Part shown: positions 26,828-37,700 of the stretch, in pieces | Layout of the letters: every line of letters starts with the position of its first letter | Position numbering within the stretch: the first letter of the stretch is position 1 | NCBI RefSeq assembly: GCF_029893235.1 | Contig: NZ_JARXWE010000002.1 | Span: 124,001-188,000, forward strand | Length of the DNA stretch: 64,000 nucleotides | Direction of reading: 5' to 3' | From: Dysgonomonas sp. PH5-45 | Lineage (GTDB): Bacteria > Bacteroidota > Bacteroidia > Bacteroidales > Dysgonomonadaceae | The notes under the pieces: model-generated | The model's database searches: none | The model's input: the letters and a program-made list of their open reading frames with translations, nothing else | What the model was told of the DNA's origin: nothing | Program-made: the position numbers and the translations under genes

Positions 26828-27802
26828 ATGTCGGATTTAAATTTTCAGTCGAGAATAGATTTCAGCCAACTGAGCCAAAGCGTTCAGCAAATGAGGCACG
26901 AGATAAGCAAAGTAATAGTTGGCCAGCACCAACTCATAGAGCAAATGATTGTAGCCATTCTTGCCAACGGACATATTCTGATAGAAGGCGTTCCGGGTGT
27001 AGCTAAAACACTGTCGGCAAAGCTATTGGCAAGAACACTGAAAGCCGATTTTCATCGCATACAGTTCACGCCCGATATGATGCCCTCGGATATACTCGGA
27101 ACAAGCGTTTACCTGCAAGGCGAAGGCAGATTCGAGTTCAAGAAAGGCCCTATATTCTCGAACATAGTACTGATTGACGAAATTAACCGTGCCCCTGCAA
27201 AAACACAATCGGCACTTTTTGAGGTAATGGAAGAGCGCCAGATAACAAACGATGGCACAACCTACCCTCTTGGTTATCCTTTCCTTGTGGTTGCAACTCA
27301 AAACCCTGTAGAACAAGAAGGTACATATCGCCTACCCGAAGCACAGTTAGACCGTTTTCTGTTTAAAATTGTGGTAGATTATCCCAACCTGAACGAGGAA
27401 GTTACGATACTTGAACGCCAAAACAGCGGTGAACTGCTGGCAGGAAACGATATTCAACCGATAATAGATGCCGAAACACTATCCCGCCTACGAGCTGATA
27501 TAGAGAAAGTTCACGTTGAACACAATTTGTTGGAATATATTGCCCAGATAGTAGGTTCTACACGTCAAAGTTCGTGGATAACATTGGGAGCATCGCCCCG
27601 TGCGTCGCTTGCCATACTCAACTCGGCAAAAGCATTGGCTGCCATCCGTGGCCGCGACTTCATTACGCCCGATGATATCAAGGAGATGGCTTTGCCCGTT
27701 CTTCGTCACAGAGTTATCCTCACGCCCGAAAAAGAGATGGAAGGCACATCAACCGATACCATTATATGCCAGCTAATAGACAAGACACAAGTTCCCCGTT
27801 AA
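26828..27802 (+). CDS. MoxR-family AAA+ ATPase
   Basis: 324-residue AAA+ ATPase. Walker A is in EGVPGVAKTLSAKLLAR (near residues 58-65), Walker B in VLIDEINRAPAKTQSALFE, sensor 1 in VVATQNPVEQEGTYRLPEAQ, and the C-terminal lid contains LGASPRASLAIL. MoxR ATPases act as chaperones assembling or activating vWA-domain partners; the partner here is probably the DUF58 protein encoded next. The start ATG follows the preceding stop by 4 bp. Confidence 0.95.
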   Translation: MSDLNFQSRIDFSQLSQSVQQMRHEISKVIVGQHQLIEQMIVAILANGHILIEGVPGVAKTLSAKLLARTLKADFHRIQFTPDMMPSDILGTSVYLQGEGRFEFKKGPIFSNIVLIDEINRAPAKTQSALFEVMEERQITNDGTTYPLGYPFLVVATQNPVEQEGTYRLPEAQLDRFLFKIVVDYPNLNEEVTILERQNSGELLAGNDIQPIIDAETLSRLRADIEKVHVEHNLLEYIAQIVGSTRQSSWITLGASPRASLAILNSAKALAAIRGRDFITPDDIKEMALPVLRHRVILTPEKEMEGTSTDTIICQLIDKTQVPR

Positions 27803-29136
27803 TCAGGTTTTTCAGAGATTTGTATCTGCCCAACCGCTTCTTCATCGCACTGGCCGTTTGTGTGGTGGGCTTCGTTGTGAGCTATATCGTAGGACGGTAT
27901 TTCTTCACGATGCAACTGCTGGCACTTGTGTTTTTCTTTATTTTTTTGATAGACCTTGTCTCCCTGTATAGGGTAAAACAAGGCGTGCTGGCTAAGAGAA
28001 TCTGCCCCGAACGCTTGTCGAACGGCGATAAGAACCCTGTGGCAATAGAGGTTACCAACCGTTACCCCATACCCATAGGAATTGAAGTTGTAGACGAATT
28101 TCCTATTCAGTTTCAAGACCGGAAAACCAGTTTTAAAAAGAATATACTGGGACGCAAAAAATCGGTGATTTTCAGCTACACCCTGCGCCCAACGAAACGG
28201 GGTGTATATGGTTTCGGGCGGCTCAATGTATATGTATCGTCCGGTTTAGGGTTGGTAAGGCGGCGTTACAGGTTTAACCAATACGCAAATGTTGCTGTCT
28301 ATCCCTCGTTTATCGAAATGCACAGATACGAACTTATTGCCGCATCCCATAGGCTTACAGAATACGGAATAAAAAAGATAAGGCGTATAGGCCATGCCTC
28401 GGAATTCGATCACATAAAGCATTACGTTATGGGCGACGACCCACGTACTATAAATTATAAAGCATCGGCACGTACAGGTCAACTCATGGTCAACACTTAT
28501 CAGGAAGAACGTTCACAACAGGTCTACTGTATCTTAGACAAGGGCAGAACAATGAAGATGCCTTTCCGTGGAATGACGCTTCTTGACTATGCCATCAATT
28601 CGTCTCTGATGGTGTGTAGCACCGCTCTGAACAAAAGTGATAAGGCGGGGCTAATAACTTTTTCAAGCAAGATTGATGAAATGCTGCCTGCCGACCGCCG
28701 CCAAGGTCAAAAAAATAAGATTCTGGAAACGCTCTACGGGCAACAAACCAACTTTAGGGAATCGGACTACGAACGGCTTTACATTACCCTTAAAAATAAA
28801 ATCACACAGCGAAGCCTTATCGTGCTTTATACGAACTTCGAAACAGTGAACGGTATGCGCCGCCAACTGAAATATCTGAGCCGTTTGGCAAAAGATCATC
28901 TGGTTTTGGTAGCTTTCTTCTTGAATTCGGAATTTAATGAAGTTTTAAACACCGAACCCGAAGATATTGAGGCCACTTTCCGAAAAGGTATGGCCGAAAA
29001 ACTGTCGTACGACAAAGAATTGATAGTTAAAGAACTGAATCGTTACGGCATACACGCCCTGCTGACAACGCCCGAAGAGCTGACAATCAATTCAATTAAT
29101 AAATACTTGGAATTTAAATCGCGCGGACTAATCTGA
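27766..29136 (+). CDS. DUF58 domain protein (MoxR partner)
   Basis: 456 residues. The ATG at 27766 lies 37 bp inside the MoxR gene in another frame; no ATG after the MoxR stop would preserve the two N-terminal membrane helices (about 20-60). The DUF58 signature ASEFDHIKHYVMGDDPRTINYKASAR-type block is present near residues 208-233, followed by a vWA-like domain with CILDKGRTMKM. Its 3' end overlaps the convergent murQ by 9 bp. It is probably remodelled by MoxR (family knowledge). Confidence 0.9.
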   Translation: MPANRQDTSSPLIRFFRDLYLPNRFFIALAVCVVGFVVSYIVGRYFFTMQLLALVFFFIFLIDLVSLYRVKQGVLAKRICPERLSNGDKNPVAIEVTNRYPIPIGIEVVDEFPIQFQDRKTSFKKNILGRKKSVIFSYTLRPTKRGVYGFGRLNVYVSSGLGLVRRRYRFNQYANVAVYPSFIEMHRYELIAASHRLTEYGIKKIRRIGHASEFDHIKHYVMGDDPRTINYKASARTGQLMVNTYQEERSQQVYCILDKGRTMKMPFRGMTLLDYAINSSLMVCSTALNKSDKAGLITFSSKIDEMLPADRRQGQKNKILETLYGQQTNFRESDYERLYITLKNKITQRSLIVLYTNFETVNGMRRQLKYLSRLAKDHLVLVAFFLNSEFNEVLNTEPEDIEATFRKGMAEKLSYDKELIVKELNRYGIHALLTTPEELTINSINKYLEFKSRGLI

Positions 29137-29949
29137 TTCTTTGCTGTAAGCATCCATTGCCTTCTGTACCGAACCATGTTTTAAGAGCAGTTGCTCGGCT
29201 TGGCTATAACCGATATTTAATTCGTCGGAAAGCATACGAGTACCCCTGTCTACAAGCTTATTGTTCGATAGTTGCATATTTACCATACGGTTACCTTTAA
29301 CCCTGCCCAATTTTATCATCGTTGCGGTAGAAATCATATTCAAAACCATTTTTTGCGCCGTTCCCGACTTCATACGTGAACTTCCCGTAACAAATTCAGG
29401 CCCTACAAGCGTTTCGATGGCTATATCAGCCTCCTGTGCTATTGGTGAGTGCGGATTACTGCTGATGGAGGCTGTGAGGATTCCCCTTTTGCGGGCTTCT
29501 TTCAAAGCACCAACAACATAAGGTGTAGTGCCCGATGCGGCTATACCCACAACAACATCTTGTTCCGTAACATCGTGAGTCAAAAGTTCTTCCCAACCAG
29601 CTATGGTATTATCTTCGGCTTTTTCCACAGGGTTACGCAGTGCCTTATCGCCTCCCGCAATCAGTCCTATCACATACGTGGCAGGCATACCAAAAGTCGG
29701 GGGAATTTCAGAAGCATCGAGAACACCCAATCGCCCACTTGTTCCGGCTCCTAAGTAAAACAACCGCCCTCCACACTGCATACGCAAAACGATTTGCTCC
29801 ACAAGCTTTTCTATCTGCGGAATGGCCTTCCCGACGGCTAAAGCGACTTTCTGGTCTTCGGTATTTATATCTACAAGCAGTTCGTGTATGGTCTTATTTT
29901 CCAGATCATCATACAGCGATGGCTGTTCGGTAATCTTTACAAATGTCAT
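29128..29949 (-). CDS. murQ: N-acetylmuramic acid 6-phosphate etherase
   Basis: 273-residue SIS-domain enzyme that cleaves the D-lactyl ether of MurNAc-6-phosphate, giving GlcNAc-6-phosphate in peptidoglycan recycling. The sugar-phosphate motif reads FYLGAGTSGRLGVLDASEIPP, and TGSSRMKSGTAQKMVLNMIST is the other strongly conserved block. It overlaps the upstream kinase gene by 4 bp (ATGA), so the two are translationally coupled. The usual family length is about 300; it is slightly short but complete. Confidence 0.95.
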   Translation of the reverse strand: MTFVKITEQPSLYDDLENKTIHELLVDINTEDQKVALAVGKAIPQIEKLVEQIVLRMQCGGRLFYLGAGTSGRLGVLDASEIPPTFGMPATYVIGLIAGGDKALRNPVEKAEDNTIAGWEELLTHDVTEQDVVVGIAASGTTPYVVGALKEARKRGILTASISSNPHSPIAQEADIAIETLVGPEFVTGSSRMKSGTAQKMVLNMISTATMIKLGRVKGNRMVNMQLSNNKLVDRGTRMLSDELNIGYSQAEQLLLKHGSVQKAMDAYSKESD

Positions 29950-30788
29950 GCCCGTGTATGGTATTGTAGTAAGCCTTCCATTGGCGACTGAAGGATTGTA
30001 GCGATAGTTAAACCATATTCGGCTGCTACTTCTTTCAGTATATCGGCATAATAATAAGCTATCGAACCGGTAAAACTAAGTTTGCATGTCTGATAGTTTT
30101 CGTATTTTACGATATTGTATTCGAAAAACTCACGGAATGTTTTTCTTACTATATCGCCAATCTCCTTCACGTTTATATGTTCAAGTACAAAAGGTGATAC
30201 ACTTGCCATAAAACGGCTTGCCTGCGGTTGCTTATACACCCTGTCGAGCAGAATCTCTACCGTCAGTTTATATTCGGCAATAAATTTATCGGCTATATCC
30301 TTAGGCATGTTTTTTTTAAAACAAGATTTCAGAAACTCCCGACCCAAGGCCGAACCACTCCCCAAATCGTCGAGAATGAAGCCAAGCGAAGTTATATTAT
30401 CAACGATGTCCGTCCCATCATACAGGCAAGAGTTTGAACCCGTACCCAATATGCAGGCAATACCCCGTTCCTTGCCCAATAGGGAACGTGCCGCAGCAAT
30501 CAAATCACTACCCACCTCAATCCACGGGGCGTTTATGCTTAAAGCTATAGCACGGCGCACATCTTCTTTCTTGTCATACTCGCAACCCGCACCATAGAAA
30601 TATACAGCCTTGATTTTATGCTGCCTGATTTCGTTCATCAAGTTCATTTCGATCTCGTGGGCAATGGAGTCGGTTGTCTGATGGTAAGGATTTAATCCTT
30701 TCGTATATACTCTTTTTACAAGCTCTCCTTTATCGTTCACCAAACACCAATCTGTTTTGCTTGCTCCGCTATCTGCTATCAGTTTCAT
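29946..30788 (-). CDS. BadF/BadG/BcrA-type N-acetylglucosamine/muramic acid kinase
   Basis: 280-residue sugar kinase of the ASKHA fold. The phosphate-1 motif is at the N-terminus (LIADSGASKTDWCLV), and the second nucleotide motif is GIACILGTGSNSCLYDG followed by LGFILDDLGSGSALGR. Since it is coupled to murQ, it may phosphorylate MurNAc and GlcNAc for recycling (MurK-like); the exact sugar is inferred from context. The start ATG at 30788 is well supported by the family N-terminus. Confidence 0.9.
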   Translation of the reverse strand: MKLIADSGASKTDWCLVNDKGELVKRVYTKGLNPYHQTTDSIAHEIEMNLMNEIRQHKIKAVYFYGAGCEYDKKEDVRRAIALSINAPWIEVGSDLIAAARSLLGKERGIACILGTGSNSCLYDGTDIVDNITSLGFILDDLGSGSALGREFLKSCFKKNMPKDIADKFIAEYKLTVEILLDRVYKQPQASRFMASVSPFVLEHINVKEIGDIVRKTFREFFEYNIVKYENYQTCKLSFTGSIAYYYADILKEVAAEYGLTIATILQSPMEGLLQYHTRA

Positions 30789-30845
30789 TGATATCGTTTT
30801 AGTTATGAAGTTATCTTGGTCTTTTCTACTTATTAATATATTCGA

Positions 30846-30916
30846 TTGTCATTCTGAGCTTTAGTGAAGAATCAGTTTTGTGTAACAACAGATGCTTCCT
30901 ATCGTCAGCATGACAA
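30846..30916. repeat. Palindromic intergenic repeat (GTCATTCTGA type)
   Basis: A 71 bp unit with ends TTGTCATTCTGA (30846-30857) and TCAGCATGACAA (30905-30916), inverted with 11 of 12 matches. The inner arms (TTTAGTGAAGAATC versus GATGCTTCCTATC) also pair partly. It resembles the interior of the two MITE copies, which start GTCATCCTGAG and contain GATTCTTCACTTTG. Confidence 0.65.
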
Positions 30917-30973
30917 AATACTATAAGTAAAAGGTTCCTAATACATATTTATCCTTTTTCAAAGAAAATAAAA

Positions 30974-31002
30974 AAAGCGTAACATCCGAAATGTTACGCT
31001 TT
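30974..31002 (-). terminator. Terminator of PPi-phosphofructokinase
   Basis: A perfect 12 bp stem (AAAGCGTAACAT / ATGTTACGCTTT) with a 5-base loop lies 22 bp after the stop codon. On the minus strand the stem ends in a run of T. Confidence 0.9.
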
Positions 31003-31024
31003 AATATTTCGCAAAGCTTATTTT

Positions 31025-32671
31025 TTATTTAGTTTGTTCCAGTTTCAATGTTTTTGTTGGCTGATCGCAAACTTCGGTCGGCCCAAAGTATTGGATGGGA
31101 CCCGGATACACATACTCGGTGTTTATAGCCCAGTTTTCGCGATTGGCAGCAAAGTACTTAAAGGGAGCACCATCAAGCATTACCAATGCTTTCTGTATAA
31201 CGGGTTTAAGTTCGCCATGACGGCGTTCCATATTCATCATCATCGTAACCGGAACCCCGCCTGCAATCCACTCTTCGGCCGGAGCCGTTGTGTTGCGTAC
31301 AGATGCCATATATCCCGTTTTGCCTGCACCGATAAGAGCCGAAGCCGTATATCCGAGTGCATAGCAATAATCGGCATCGTAGTTCGATGGTGCGGCACAA
31401 CGGCCTTCGTAACCAAAGAAGTGTACCTGAGTAGAAAACTTACCGGTGTATTTTCCGTCCTGCTTCCATGCAGCCAATTTTGCGGCAACCATTTCGGCAA
31501 GCAATTTTTCTGTTTCGATAAGCGAAACCTGAACATTTCCGTGAGGGTCGCGGTCGAGCGTCAACTGACGGGCAACACCCTCAGGAAGGCTTGCATATAC
31601 CTCTGAGTTTTCAGCGGATAAATGGTCTATAATATATTGACGCTGACGGTCTTTTTCGATAGCATTAAACTCATCCTGATGGTGTGCAAGGAAGTCGTTG
31701 AGTTCAGCAATAAGAGCCTTCATGGCAGGGATAAACTCAATCAGCCCTTCCGGGATAAGCACCGTACCAAAGTTATTTCCGTTCTTAGCACGAGCAGCCA
31801 CTACATGGGCTATATCGGTAACGATTTCGTCCAGCGACTGGCCTTTTGCTTCAACTTCTTCCGAAATTAAACAATAATTTGGTTGTACTTGCAAAGCGCA
31901 TTCCAAGGCAATGTGCGATGCCGAACGACCCATCAATTTGATGAAATGCCAATATTTACGAGCCGAATTACAGTCGCGCTGAATATTACCGATAACTTCC
32001 GAATAAACCTTACAGGCAGTATCGAAACCGAAAGATGTTTCTATCATTTCGTTTTTCAAGTCGCCATCTATCGTTTTGGGGCAACCTATCACTTGTACTC
32101 CGGCGTTGATCGATTTGTAATACTCTGCCAACACACAGGCGTTGGTATTTGAGTCGTCTCCCCCGATAATAACCAAGGCTTTGATGTCCAGACTTTTCAG
32201 AATTTCAAGTCCTTTGTCGAATTGTTCTTTTGTTTCCAACTTTGTACGTCCCGAACCGATGATATCAAAGCCACCCGTGTTACGGTATTCGTCAATAATG
32301 TCGGCCGTAAGTTCTATATATTTATGGTCGATAAGCCCTCCGGGACCCATCAAAAAACCATAAAGTTTACTATCCGGATTGGATTTCTTAATGCCATCAA
32401 AAATACCGGCAATAACATTATGCCCTCCCGGTGCTTGCCCCCCAGAAAGGATTACCCCTACATTAGCTGCCGGACTATTCACTTTTTCGCCCGATTCAAC
32501 AAATTTGATGATAGGCATACCATAAGTGTTTGGGAAAAGCTGTTTCACGGCTTCCTGATCGGCTACCGATTGTGTTGCAGCACCTTCTTCTACTCTAACC
32601 GCCCCATACAACGCCTTAGGCATCTTAGGCTTGTAAGCAGATCTTGCTATTTGCAATGCACTTTTTGTCAT
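31025..32671 (-). CDS. pfp: Pyrophosphate-fructose 6-phosphate 1-phosphotransferase
   Basis: 548-residue PPi-dependent phosphofructokinase interconverting fructose-6-phosphate and fructose-1,6-bisphosphate. The start is ATG at 32671 ([19 protein letters not shown]); a frame 23 residues longer has no support. Key motifs: [29 protein letters not shown], where Asp-Asp marks PPi rather than ATP use, and [11 protein letters not shown]. The long form (about 550 residues) is the usual glycolytic enzyme of Bacteroidales. It has its own terminator and stands alone. Confidence 0.95.
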   Translation of the reverse strand: MTKSALQIARSAYKPKMPKALYGAVRVEEGAATQSVADQEAVKQLFPNTYGMPIIKFVESGEKVNSPAANVGVILSGGQAPGGHNVIAGIFDGIKKSNPDSKLYGFLMGPGGLIDHKYIELTADIIDEYRNTGGFDIIGSGRTKLETKEQFDKGLEILKSLDIKALVIIGGDDSNTNACVLAEYYKSINAGVQVIGCPKTIDGDLKNEMIETSFGFDTACKVYSEVIGNIQRDCNSARKYWHFIKLMGRSASHIALECALQVQPNYCLISEEVEAKGQSLDEIVTDIAHVVAARAKNGNNFGTVLIPEGLIEFIPAMKALIAELNDFLAHHQDEFNAIEKDRQRQYIIDHLSAENSEVYASLPEGVARQLTLDRDPHGNVQVSLIETEKLLAEMVAAKLAAWKQDGKYTGKFSTQVHFFGYEGRCAAPSNYDADYCYALGYTASALIGAGKTGYMASVRNTTAPAEEWIAGGVPVTMMMNMERRHGELKPVIQKALVMLDGAPFKYFAANRENWAINTEYVYPGPIQYFGPTEVCDQPTKTLKLEQTK

Positions 32672-32788
32672 CTCAAAAATCGTTTTATTGTTATTATAAT
32701 TCAATTTCTTAAAAATCCGAAAGCATTGGTTTATATACACATACCAATGCTTCTGCTTTGTAATACCTTTTTTATTAAAAGGTTTATT

Positions 32789-33226
32789 TTATAAAGAACT
32801 TATCTGATCGTAAGGTAAGCGTGCCAAAGTGTCGGCAACTTTTGCTATGCCTTCCTGCAAGGGTTTAGACAGCATCGGCTTCAAAAACGGATTCAGATTC
32901 ACCTTAACGGTGAGCTTCATCGCTGTTTCGGTTTCGGACTTAGCCTTCAATTGCACCCACATATTAATGTCGAAAGGCAGTTTTTCACCCTGCAATTTTA
33001 TTGTTGAGTTTGGCTCACGTTCCACAATCACAAAACGAATGCTTCCTACCGGATCGACCGAAACCGTAAATGAATCCCTGTCGCACGAAAAGTTTTTCAT
33101 TTTCTCCAGTTTATCTTCCGGCAAACGGTCTCTCACCAACTCCAGTTTACTTAAATCGGATAATACCGGAAATATAACCTCATCCGAGTATGGTATAATT
33201 TTTATTTCACTGGTAAATTCTGTCAT
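32789..33226 (-). CDS. SRPBCC-fold (polyketide cyclase-like) protein
   Basis: 145-residue soluble protein. The pattern of an N-terminal strand and helix (IKIIPYSDEVIFPVLSDLSKLE), a central sheet (GSIRFVIVEREPNSTIKLQ) and a long C-terminal helix fits the START/SRPBCC ligand-binding fold. It lies 20 bp after pyrE on the same strand, an arrangement common in Bacteroidales. Ligand and role are unknown. Confidence 0.8.
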   Translation of the reverse strand: MTEFTSEIKIIPYSDEVIFPVLSDLSKLELVRDRLPEDKLEKMKNFSCDRDSFTVSVDPVGSIRFVIVEREPNSTIKLQGEKLPFDINMWVQLKAKSETETAMKLTVKVNLNPFLKPMLSKPLQEGIAKVADTLARLPYDQISSL

Positions 33227-33246
33227 TCCCCTTCAATTTATCAGTT

Positions 33247-33876
33247 TTATTTCCAATCGGCCGGAGCTTTTCTCCATTCTTGCAGTGTGGCCAAATCTTC
33301 CTTTGCTATATATTCTATTCTTACAGCTTCCTGCAATACTGCTTCGTAGTTTGTAAGGGTGGTTAGTTCTACCTTAGCATCGGCAAAACGTTCGGATGCA
33401 ATAGGGAAACCATAGGTAAAATTGGCAACCATACCTATCACTTCCGAGCCATCGTTGCGTATAGCCTCAACAGCTTTCAGACTGCTGCTTCCTGTGGAAA
33501 CAAGGTCTTCAACTACTACTACTTTGCTTCCTTGTTTTAAATCGCCCTCAATAAGGTTTTCCAAACCATGATCTTTTGGTGTAGCACGGACATAAACAAA
33601 TGGCAATCCTAAAGCATCGGCAACCAAAGCACCGGGAGCAATAGCTCCTGTTGCAACTCCGGCAATAGCGTCAACTTCGGGGTATTTTTCCATGATAACG
33701 CGCGCCAACTCTATCTTGATAAAGCTTCTGATTGTAGTGTAAGACAGTAACCTACGATTATCACAATAAATCGGAGACTTCCATCCCGAAGCCCAAGTAA
33801 ACGGGTTTGATGGTTGAAGCTTAATTGCTTTTATACGAAGTAATTTTTCGGCTGTGATAATTTCTAAAGAACTCAT
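33247..33876 (-). CDS. pyrE: Orotate phosphoribosyltransferase
   Basis: 209-residue enzyme of pyrimidine synthesis converting orotate and PRPP to orotidine 5'-phosphate. The PRPP-binding motif is VVVVEDLVSTGSSSLKAVEA, and the N-terminal part contains NPFTWASGWKSPIYCDNR and AGVATGAIAPGALVADALGLPF, all characteristic. A -7 promoter box lies 37 bp upstream. SRPBCC follows in the same transcript. Confidence 0.96.
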   Translation of the reverse strand: MSSLEIITAEKLLRIKAIKLQPSNPFTWASGWKSPIYCDNRRLLSYTTIRSFIKIELARVIMEKYPEVDAIAGVATGAIAPGALVADALGLPFVYVRATPKDHGLENLIEGDLKQGSKVVVVEDLVSTGSSSLKAVEAIRNDGSEVIGMVANFTYGFPIASERFADAKVELTTLTNYEAVLQEAVRIEYIAKEDLATLQEWRKAPADWK

Positions 33877-33912
33877 AAGGCTTTAAATATCTAAATATTG
33901 AATTTCTGAATT

Positions 33913-33921
33913 GCAAATATA
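33913..33921 (-). promoter_or_regulatory. -7 promoter box for pyrE
   Basis: TATATTTGC on the minus strand (33921-33913), a full match to the Bacteroidota -7 consensus, 37 bp before the pyrE ATG. Confidence 0.55.
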
Positions 33922-34042
33922 ATATAACAAAGGTAGAATAAAGCCGAAAAAACGAAAATTATTTTCTTTAATACTCGCCAATGCTTCACTTAAAAAATAT
34001 TATTGAATACTAAGCATAAGTATCTGTACCAAAAATATTGCA

Positions 34043-34050
34043 TATATTTG
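34043..34050 (+). promoter_or_regulatory. -7 promoter box for the FAH-like/porU operon
   Basis: TATATTTG on the plus strand, 35 bp before the start codon of the FAH-family gene. It likely drives that gene and porU. Confidence 0.5.
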
Positions 34051-34084
34051 TTCTTAAATATTATAAAGCAGCTTTAAAGCAAAA

Positions 34085-34723
34085 ATGAAGATAATTTGCA
34101 CAAAATTTGGCTATTACAATTCACTGCACAATAATAACATAAAAAAAACGTTAATTGAGAGTAGTGCAAAGACGGAATATCCGGTTCTGTATCTGAAACC
34201 CGACTCTTCGATACAGAAAGGCGGGAAACCGTTTTACATCCCCGATTTCTCGGCCGACATCCGTTGTAAAATCGGGCTAATTGTAAAAATAGACCGTTTG
34301 GGAAAGAATATTGGCAAGAAGTTTGCGCATCGTTACTATAATGAGATTGCTGTTGGGGTAAACTTAACGGCGCACGATGTGGAGATAGACCTGAAAGAAA
34401 GAGGATTGCCCGGCGACTTGTCGCAAAATTTCGATTATTCGACTATTTTAGGCGATTTCGTTGGCATTAAAACTCTCGGTAAAGGCCTAAACGATTTGTC
34501 TTTATCGTTGTCTGTAAACGAAAGTGTTCAACAAAAATCGGCCATTGATAACTTGGAGGATATTATAGATAAAACCATTGCGTATGCCAGTTGTTTTTTT
34601 ACACTGAAAATAGGTGATTTGTTTTTCTTCGATTTGCAAGAATCGGAAACAGCCCTGAAAATAGGCGACCATGTAACAGGAAAAACAGAAAACCAATTAC
34701 TTGTTGATTTTCACGTACGGTAA
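34085..34723 (+). CDS. Fumarylacetoacetate hydrolase-family protein with degenerate metal site
   Basis: 212 residues, recognisable as FAH fold from YLKPDSSI, FYIPDFS, AHRYYNEIAVGVNLTAHDVE and ERGLPGDLSQNFDYSTILGDFV. In active members the metal is held by a Glu-x-Glu pair and the first Asp of a DxTARD motif. Here the corresponding positions read RCK and NLTAHD, so all three ligands appear lost, and the C-terminal GTPxG loop is replaced by QESETALKIGD. It lies 39 bp upstream of porU; the same order (FAH-porU-porV, PG0025-27) is known in Porphyromonas. A non-enzymatic role is inferred. Confidence 0.75.
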   Translation: MKIICTKFGYYNSLHNNNIKKTLIESSAKTEYPVLYLKPDSSIQKGGKPFYIPDFSADIRCKIGLIVKIDRLGKNIGKKFAHRYYNEIAVGVNLTAHDVEIDLKERGLPGDLSQNFDYSTILGDFVGIKTLGKGLNDLSLSLSVNESVQQKSAIDNLEDIIDKTIAYASCFFTLKIGDLFFFDLQESETALKIGDHVTGKTENQLLVDFHVR

Positions 34724-34762
34724 ACTGAACAAAAGGTATAAGCCCATTTTTAAAAATCTGTC

Positions 34763-37700
34763 ATGACAAGAAAAAATATTAGATATTACATTCATCTGTT
34801 CATCATTACGCTTACCTTTCTTTTTTGCAACTTACAGCAAACACAGGCTGCAATGAATGATGGAAACCGTTATGCGGCAAATTCTGTTTTGGCAGAAAGC
34901 GATTGGTATAAAATACAGATAGCCGAAACAGGTGTTTATAAACTTACTTACGAAGACCTGAAAAAGATGGGGTTGCAGAATCCTCAGAATGTTCAGATAT
35001 ACGGCTACGGTGGATGGATTCTTGACGAAAACTTTGTAAAGCCTTATGTTGACGACCTTCCCCAAATATCTATATGGATGAGTAAAGAGCCCGCCAATTT
35101 TGGAGCAGGCGATTACATCCTCTTTTACGGGCGTGGAGATGTGAAATGGGAGTATAGCAACAGTTTACAGAAATTCATACAGACACAAAACCCTTACTCG
35201 CTCGAATCTTTTTATTTTGTAACAGAAAAAGCAACCGGGCAAAAACGCGTTGAAACAATCCCTTCCGACGAAGAAACCACAGCCACAATATCAACATCTA
35301 CTTTCAACGATTATGCCCTGCACGAAAAAGAATTAATAAATCTGGGCGAAACAGGACGGCAGTTCTTTGGCGAAAGCTTTAATGTAACTACCAGCCAATC
35401 ATTTCCTTTCACCCTTACAGGAAATATTGCCGACTCGATTACCATCATCGACTATAACTTCGCTTATGCCACAGGCTCCTCTGCCGCTGCAAAATTGGAG
35501 CTAAGTGCTAATGGTACAATTATCAATACCGCCGCTCTAAGCAGCAGTAACCTTGGCGATTATATAGTAGCTTTCGAAAAAAGCGGCTCGTTTTCAGAAA
35601 AAAATATCGGGGAAAACCCTTCGTTCAAATTGGCGGTCACAAAAGGGTCGTCGGCCGATAAAAACTTGTATCTCGACTACATTCGCATAAATTATACCCG
35701 CAAGCTAAAGCCTTATGGAGCATCAACCCTTTTCCGTAGTAAAAAAAACAGTCCGAGCTTAAAGTTCGAAGTCGCTAACGCAAACAGCAACACACTTATA
35801 TTTGATGTTACCGACAATACAACAATAAAACAGATAAAGGGCAACCTCTCAGGGACAAATCTGTCGTTCGTTGCATCGAACACTGTGATGAGGGAATACG
35901 CGTTGGTCGATCTCAACCAAAGTTTTTCTAAACCCACGGTTATAGGAAAAATCAACAATCAGAACTTACATGCAGCCGAAACGCACGACATGGTTATCAT
36001 AGTTCAGCCTTATCTGCAAAAATATGCCGAGCAATTGGCTCAAATACATGCCGACGATTCGGGGCTGACCTCTCTTATTGTTAACCCACAAGATATTTAC
36101 AACGAATTTTCTTCGGGCAAACCCGATGTAATGGCATACCGCCGTTTTCTGAAAATGTTTTACGACCGTAAACAATCGGGAATGATAGACGAAAGCCCTA
36201 AATACCTGCTTCTGTTTGGAGATGGCTCGTACGACAATCGCTTTATTACCAACGAATGGAATAAAGCCGAAAAGAGAGGTATATTGCTTACATATCAGTC
36301 TGTTATTTCACTAACCAACAACGGATCTATCTGTACTGACGACAATATAGGGCAATTGAACGATGAAGAAACAACAAACAACAAACTACAGATTGGCATC
36401 GGGCGAATACCTGTACGCACTACCAGCGAAGCAGCAATTGCTGTAAATAAAATAGAAAAATATATCAAAAACGAAAATCCCGGAATTTGGCAAAATTCAA
36501 TCACCTTGATTTCTGATGACCTATTGGGTGGAAAAAGTAGTACAATAAGTAGCGAAAGAAATCACATAAATGGCTCTGAGATTATTGCCAACAATATAAA
36601 AAAGAACTTTCCGGAAGTTATTACTCAAAAAGTGTACGAAGACGCTTACGAGCGGGTGATAACATCCAACGGTCCCCGCTACCCCGAGGCTCAGAAAGCG
36701 ATGTTCGACTATATAGACAAAGGAACATTAGTACTTAATTATATTGGGCATGGTTCTCCGCGCGATTGGGCACACGAGTATATAATTGTACAGCAAGACA
36801 TTGAAAATATGACTAATACATGCCTGCCTTTGTGGATTACCCAAACTTGCGACTTTGGCCGCTTCGATGCAAACGACCTTAACTATGCCTCGTCGGCCGA
36901 AACAGCATTGCTCAACCCAAAAGGAGGGGCTATTGCTTTATTTGCAACAACAAGAGTGATAGGTATTAGTGGGTCTAAATTACTAAACAATAATTTCTTT
37001 ACCGAAATGTTTACCCCAAATAAGGATGGCAGCATGCCCCGCCTTGGAGATATCATCATGAAAGCAAAAAATCAAACAATAAATAGCGACAATAAAGTAT
37101 TCATTCTATTGGGCGATCCTGCTTTGCGGCTCAACTATCCCAAACAAGAGTTCAAGGTAAAGGTTACTGAAATAAATGATAAACCTATTGGGAGCAGCAA
37201 TTACCAGATGAAGGCTCTGTCGTACAACAAAATAAAAGGACAGATTGTAGATGCCGGCGGCAATCCGGTTACAGACTATAACGGAACGCTTCGCTCTATT
37301 GTTTACGACAGCGAGCAGGAGTTAAAAACACGGGGTAACCAACGGAATGGAACAGACCCTTCAATAGCAACAAACTATACAGATTTCACGAATACAATCT
37401 TTACCGGAAACGCCCAAATAGTGGATGGCGAGTTTGAGTTCGCCTTTGTTACCCCAAAAGACATTCTCTATACCGATGGACAGGGAAAAATGAACTTCTA
37501 TGCATATTCCGACGAGATGGGCGATGCCAATGGTTACTTCAGCCAATATGTTGTTGGTGGTACAGATGGTTCGGCTGTTGAAGAAAATAACCCGCCGGTA
37601 ATAGAAGCATTGTATCTGAATAAAGAATCGTTCAAGTCGGGCGACGTTGTCAACGCCACTCCTGTGTTCTATGCCCAGGTATCGGACGATACGGGCATCA

